Source: Anabas testudineus
Lineage: Eukaryota > Chordata > Actinopteri > Anabantiformes > Anabantidae
Direction: 5' to 3'
NCBI RefSeq assembly: GCF_900324465.2
Contig: NC_046626.1
Span: 14,585,459 to 14,649,458 of the forward strand
Length of the DNA stretch: 64,000 nucleotides
In this document: in pieces, positions 58,710-64,000 of the stretch
Position numbering within the stretch: position 1 is the first letter of the stretch
Layout: each line of letters starts with the position of its first letter
Program-made: the position numbers and the translations under genes
The notes under the pieces: generated by a model
The model's database searches: none
What the model saw: the letters and a program-made list of their open reading frames with translations, nothing else
What the model was told of the DNA's origin: nothing

Positions 58710-61490
58710 ATGCAAAAAAGGAGAAATGATCAAACAGGCGATGATGAAGATCATTGAGTCTTGTAAATGTGACCTCAACTTCTCAGACAGAAATGAAAAG
58801 ACACCTGTCTTTTACAGACACATGACATGAGGCACTATGAGGTTGCAAACCGATACAGGAGGGAACTTAATGAACTACAGTGAATTGTTCATGATATTTG
58901 CTTCATAACTATGGAGCCTTGGGGTTTGCTTCTCTGTGAAGCTGTTTTACATTATGAGAATTCTTATTTTTTGTAGTTAAACCAAAATTATCTTCTTTTT
59001 TTCACACACAACTTTTTTTACAACTCATGACAAAACAGTGCTTACACAGGAAGTACACAGTGCTGCCATGTTACTGTTGAACTACTGTAACTTATTTATA
59101 TGGATTCATGTTTCAAATTTCACTTTGTGTATTATTAGATTTATCAGTAAATATTGCCGAATAATACTCATTTGACATTGTGATTTCTACACTTGCTTGT
59201 CTATCAAATGCTGATGTATGAACGAAGGCTGTAATTAGGCCAATGAACTAAATATGAATTTTGAATTTCAGGATTACACTTTTAATAAATAAACAGAATA
59301 AAACCAAGTACAGTTTGGCATTTTTAAAGTGGGACAAAAAGTAAAAATATAATTTTATTGCTACAATAATAAATGAATGAATGAATGAATGAATGAATGA
59401 ATGAATGAATGAATGAATGAACTAAACCGTTTCTTCTGCATCTGGCTGACCCACTTCTGGGAGGAAATGCATGTCTCTGAATAGTTTAAGGAATGGCTGT
59501 AATGTAAACCTCTGAGTGGTTTTCCTGCTGTTGGACAGATGCTAGGCACAAACCACATATTTTTTAGTTTTTTGAAAGTTAAAGGGGAGCAGAGAATAAT
59601 CTAATCCTAACACACAGATTTATTATGTACAGACTGGAGGACAATCTCATGTATAATCCTGAATCGGAAATTTGTTGTTCCTGTGAGCACGTAAGCTCCA
59701 ACATGCTGTTGTATTGTGATACTAAAGAAAAGAGCCAGAAGTCAGATGTAAGCTCATTTTCCAGAGAACAGCTGAAGAAGCCAAATTCCCAAACTATGAT
59801 CAACAGAATTACGTAAAAAGGCAAGAACAGCAGAGCGAGAACAAGAGCAAAAGGAAAAACAGGAGTGCTGACGCATGCACAGATGAAATGGTTCCATCTC
59901 CTGACAGAGAACACAATAGAGCTTTGTCTCTGGGAACTTGAGAGGAGCACTGCTCACTCTGGGAATATGTCAATTGCAAAGACACGTATGAGCCTCGCAG
60001 ACATCTGGACTCTGAAGTTTATCAAAATATGGGTGTGCAAATGAAATAACAGAAAATAAAATTACAGCCTGGTGCAAAACAAACAGTTCAAGTTTTAGGT
60101 AAATCATGCTGCAGCAGACACCTTTTTCTCTTGTGCCCCTGAGCTTCAGTAAAACAAACATATTTATTTCAAAAGCATAAGAGCTAACCAGCTTCAGCGG
60201 TTTGGAAATATCCCAGTGTTGCATGTATCTTAGTAATTATGTTTGAAACCCTAAAGGCACAGACTTCACAACTGACAGCTTAACAATTGATTTTCAGTCT
60301 AATTCATCTCAGTCCAGCTGAGAATCAGAGAACAAAAACACATTATATATCATATATCACATCCACTGATCAATACAAATACAACATACACAAGATGTTT
60401 TTGAAAGTCTGCTGGAAAACTGTGAAGTGAGCCTTTTGTGTGTCGGGGATCAGATGTGTCAATTACAGTGGAACTCTGAGGATTTTAATGGGATTAAATC
60501 TTGAGCATATTCATGTTTAAATGGGGCCCTCATGTTAAGTAAGTTTACCACAGATCCACAAGACACACGACTTTCAAGCACTGCTTGCGTTCATTAACAA
60601 TTCCATTATAGGCTTGTGAACAGTTTACAATAAAGCAAATAAATGAGTCTGATCTGGAGCCAGTTGCATAAAGACAGACATGGTTTTGGCTTTCAACTGA
60701 CATCAATTATTTAGCAGTGAGAGCAAAAAATCTCCATTGTGATTACAGTTAATTTCTTGTTTTATCCAACATACAATACAAAACTAAAAAGGTATTCCAT
60801 TTGTGTTCACTGGAACACCTAAGGATTTTAAAAGAAGTCATACACTATAAATATAAGAGGACTTAATCTGTCCTTACACCCTGCAATTAGAAAGGGAAAA
60901 ACCCCTACAAAAAACATTTAACACAAAAAGAAAAAATGGAAGAAACTTCAGGAAGAGCACCAGAGGAGGAATCCCCTTTCCAGGACAGAGACATGCAATA
61001 GAATTAGAATTCAAACATATTGCACAAGTATATTTTTGCCAAAATAAGTGGGTTTGTGGCTACTTTTAGTAAGTCTAAATCACTCATCTGTCATCTGACA
61101 GATTTTCTTCATCAGACAAGTCAACAATCTGAGACAAGTGTCAAGTTTAGGATTGCTTAAACTACATCTATGCAACTCATCCTTGAATAAAACATAATAG
61201 CACCAAAGGTTCACAGTACAAAATTTGCATCCACGAGAAAATATTATGTAATGTCTCTTGGGACATGGAGTGAAAACAGGTATTGAAACCTCTCATAACA
61301 GCAGCAGATTTCCCTTATATCTGTATAAGAAGTTGCCAGCTGAAAGTAGATGTCAAAGATATCCCAAATCTATCAAAAATACGTTTTTACTAACTCTAAA
61401 ATCGATGTAGATTCCTGCTTTTATCCTCTTTTAAAAATGGTCTTACAATTATATAACACCACATAAACCCTCACATGCAAACAAATTAAA
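58710..61490. other. ccn1 3' region and intergenic gap to odf2l
   Basis: AATAAATAAA near 59285 probably ends the ccn1 transcript. The rest is AT-rich. A hydrophobic minus-strand frame at 59579-59950 has no start context or family match and is not called. Confidence 0.4.
59372..59421. repeat. (AATG)n microsatellite
   Basis: About 12 perfect four-base units. Confidence 0.95.
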
Positions 61491-61496
61491 TCCTAA

Positions 61497-63797
61497 TCAT
61501 TTTAGAAAGTATGAAGACCCAAAACTTGATGTTTGCAGTCCCTCATCAAACATTGTCTTATAAGAGTTTTTGAGGAAATCAACATAGTTTTGAATACTTT
61601 GTTTGTGGCTCTCCGATTGGTCCAGGCTGAGCTGCAGATCCTTCAGACGTACCTCAAACTGTTTCTCTACCTACAGATTACGACAACAGAATTAATCAGA
61701 TAATGGCTCCACAACAATACATCTCAGTTTGTATGAATTCGTTTTTTTTAATTTTGTAAAATGGCAAATACTCACAGTGAGCTTGCTCTGGCGAAGAAGC
61801 CTCAGCTCATTATCTCTTCTACTTTTCTCTGCTTCCAGCTCTAGGACTTTGGTCCGAAGGGCCTCTTCTCTGGTGAGTGCCTGTTCTTTTACCTTGTTGA
61901 CCTGCAGAAATGGATAAACTCAAGATTATTTAAAAAAGTGAAATACATCATGTCCTCTGTTTCATATCTTCCTTATCAAGAAACTCTTTATCTGGATTCT
62001 TCATAGCAAAAAGCACAAAATAAATATACAAATATGGCCAATATTCCATGATCTGGTGGCTTGATCATACTGCATCATAACAAATCAGTGACACAGTATG
62101 GCAGTAGAGGTGCATGAATATGCCACTAATTAACATCTTTAAGCAAAAGGCACTGATGCTGAGGGAGCCTGAACGCCGATGATGAGGAGTGGTGCATGGT
62201 GTTGAGTGGGGGTCCGCCGATCTTGACACCAGATGATTTTAGTGTTGGCTGTTCACCTCTTGTGGATAGGTGTCTCCAAGGGGGGGGGGGGGGGGGGGGG
62301 GGTGTGTAACAGTGCTTTTAGGGCTCATGGTCTGGGCATCGTGGTGATGCTGGGGCCTACTGAAAATCATCTCTCATCATGTGTTGTGGCACATGGTTAA
62401 AGACAGAAATTGACTTTTTTGCAAAGCTTACCACTAAAAGATTACCAAAAAATAAGGTTGCAACTAATGACATGGTATCTTATTAAAACTAGTGACTGTT
62501 TTTGTAGTTTTCTGATTGAATCCAATGGGTGTTTTTTAGTTGATTAATCATTTAGCTACCTTAATAAATAATAATGACAACTTCTTTCACATTTTTTTTA
62601 CATGAAATATATGATGACTATAAGGAACCATTTCAATATTTAACTTCCACCTTATGAAAGAGTACTTGGCTCTGACCATTTCTGAAGCAACCCAACATTA
62701 GTATGATGGTGCTGGTTGTAATCGCTGGCAGACATATAAACCAACAATCATACAAAACTCACTGTAATAGAGATTTGTTCTACTGTCTCAGTCTTGTATC
62801 AGGTTTATAAAGTGAGGAAATTACATTTTTTGCATTTTTAGTATATCAAGTTTTACTACAATCTGCTCCACAGTTGCACACTAGCAAGGACAAAACCAAG
62901 GACTGTCTTTGAGCTGTACCTGCTGTTTGACATCTGATAAAGCTGCCTCCATCTGCCTGCTGAGAGCCTGACACTCTGACGAGCGTTGATCCAGCTGCCG
63001 ATTACTGTAGCTTAGAGCTTCCTCTTGATCTGTGAGCCTCTGTACAAGCACCATGTTCTCCTGCTGAAGCCTATCCACCTGCCTACAAATAAACACACAA
63101 ACACAGGCATTAACACGTTTGGAAAGATAAGGTAGGAAATTCAAGGCTTGACTTTCTGGTGTGGAGAAATGAACTGGAAGCTGACATTAGGAGAAGCCGT
63201 ACGTTTGTAGAGAATTCACTTTGGCTTGAAGTTGTAAATTGGCCTCATGAATGGATTCTTTCATCTCCGCAGATGATCTGAGCTGTTTTGTTTGACTCTC
63301 CATCTGTATGTGCAAAAAAAAGTAAAAATTGCTATTTTTATAATCGTCTGCCTTGTGTACAAACAAATGGACTAAAAAAATGAGGGTTTCAAACACAAAG
63401 CAGGCACTTTTCAAAACACCAATTCCACATTACCATAGGACAAAACACAAAAATACAAAATTAGGTACAGGTGGCGTAAAGATTTTCTGATTATCACTGC
63501 AATCACTGAATTTTTATCACAAACAACAACAGAACCAGAGTACGTGTTACACCTTTGGGTTGTACTACCACCTAGTGGTCAGATGGAAGGGTGGACTATG
63601 TTTTACATTCTCAGACCGGCACGTCTCACATTGCACACCTTAACCTGCAGTTGCCTAATGGACTCTGACTTTTCTGAGCATTTCATCTCTGTGCGTCGCA
63701 GGTTCTCCTGGCCATTGAAGAGACTTTGCTCAGCTGCCCTCAGTAACTCGGGATAAGCCTTCAATTCCTCCACACGCCCCTGGAGCTCCTGCCTCAG
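61497..63797 (-). CDS. odf2l: Outer dense fibre 2-like coiled-coil protein, C-terminal part
   Basis: Five exons on the minus strand, open to the window edge: 63645-63797, 63203-63303, 62920-63082, 61776-61901 and the last, 61497-61670. The phases agree (51, 33.7, 54.3, 42 and 58 codons). The protein is all heptad-rich coiled coil (LRQELQGRVEELKAYPELL, LQQENMVLVQRLTDQEEAL, KVLELEAEKSRRDNELRLL) and ends SIQNYVDFLKNSYKTMF plus a short tail. The YPELL and QNYV(D/N)FLK motifs fit the ODF2/ODF2L family of centriole and basal-body proteins. ODF2L follows CCN1 on human 1p22, which favours odf2l over odf2. The N-terminal exons lie outside the window or beyond 63800, where I could not fix the next exon. 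Confidence 0.75.
62280..62302 (+). repeat. Poly-G run (23 G)
   Basis: An uninterrupted run of 23 G in an odf2l intron. It lies at the end of a GC-richer block (about 62155-62380) that is unlike the AT-rich intron around it and may be an unrecognised repeat insertion. Confidence 0.9.
63567..63578 (-). promoter_or_regulatory. CTCF-like motif in odf2l intron
   Basis: Minus strand reads CCACTAGGTGGT, 11 of 12 positions of CCASYAGRKGGC. Confidence 0.3.
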
Positions 63798-64000
63798 CTG
63801 GGCTCCAGAGGAGGATGACAGAAGGAGTGCAGTGTTGGGGAACAGACAAAGTATTAGCCTAACAAATTATCACAGCTGTCACAGGAAACTGACTGCTCAC
63901 AGATGCATGTGATTGTTTAAGCATCTTCCTTAGACTGAGCTTTGGCAGTAGCCAGTTGAAGTGTTTTACTGCCCATAATTACTTTAGGAAGTATGACAAT

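Noticed and set aside
59579-59950. 123-codon hydrophobic minus-strand frame
   Set aside because: Looks membrane-like only because of T-rich sequence; no start context, exon signals or family.

Overview
The window is nuclear DNA of a ray-finned fish, probably a percomorph teleost. It has short GT-AG introns, single-gene vertebrate orthologues, teleost-type repeats and a Tc1-like transposon fossil. No sequence search was possible, so gene names rest on remembered vertebrate protein sequences. Exon borders were read by eye from splice signals and checked for phase, and every multi-exon gene named below closes in frame.

Layout. (1) 0.6-3.4 kb, minus strand: two tandem copies of a five-exon gene for a small secreted cysteine-containing protein that I do not recognise. 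(2) 4.06-4.53 kb: a decayed Tc1/mariner piece. (3) 5.4-14.0 kb, plus strand: a tandem array of pter, with two intact genes (349 and 354 aa) and a third broken copy. (4) 15.7-16.8 kb, minus: c1ql3, the usual neighbour of PTER. (5) 16.8-26.0 kb: a gene-poor stretch with two candidate conserved regulatory blocks. (6) 26.0-34.5 kb, minus: an alanine aminotransferase, gpt2-like, 11 exons with a mitochondrial leader. (7) 36.1-37.4 kb, minus: fuz in one uninterrupted coding exon. (8) 38.3-53.6 kb, minus: gng5, ssx2ip, mcoln3 and bcl10, with a tRNA-Phe gene inside an mcoln3 intron on the other strand. (9) 57.2-59.3 kb, plus: a ccn1 (cyr61)-type gene whose C-terminal cystine-knot domain is cut short. 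(10) 61.5-64 kb, minus: the 3' end of a coiled-coil gene that looks like odf2l.

The gene order joins blocks that lie apart in human: PTER-C1QL3 (chr 10), GPT2 (chr 16), FUZ (chr 19) and the 1p22 block GNG5-SSX2IP-MCOLN3-BCL10-CCN1-ODF2L. Several human 1p22 genes (SPATA1, CTBS, LPAR3, DNAI3, SYDE2, C1orf52 and others) are not seen between their expected neighbours, so this block is compacted.

The genes are mostly housekeeping or developmental and do not form one pathway. Points most worth a second look are the pter array with a local near-identical tract and a 5-residue insertion beside the metal site, the truncated ccn1, the unknown secreted pair with a shared octamer promoter, a GC-AG intron in ssx2ip, a short open intron in bcl10, and a series of CTCF-like motifs.
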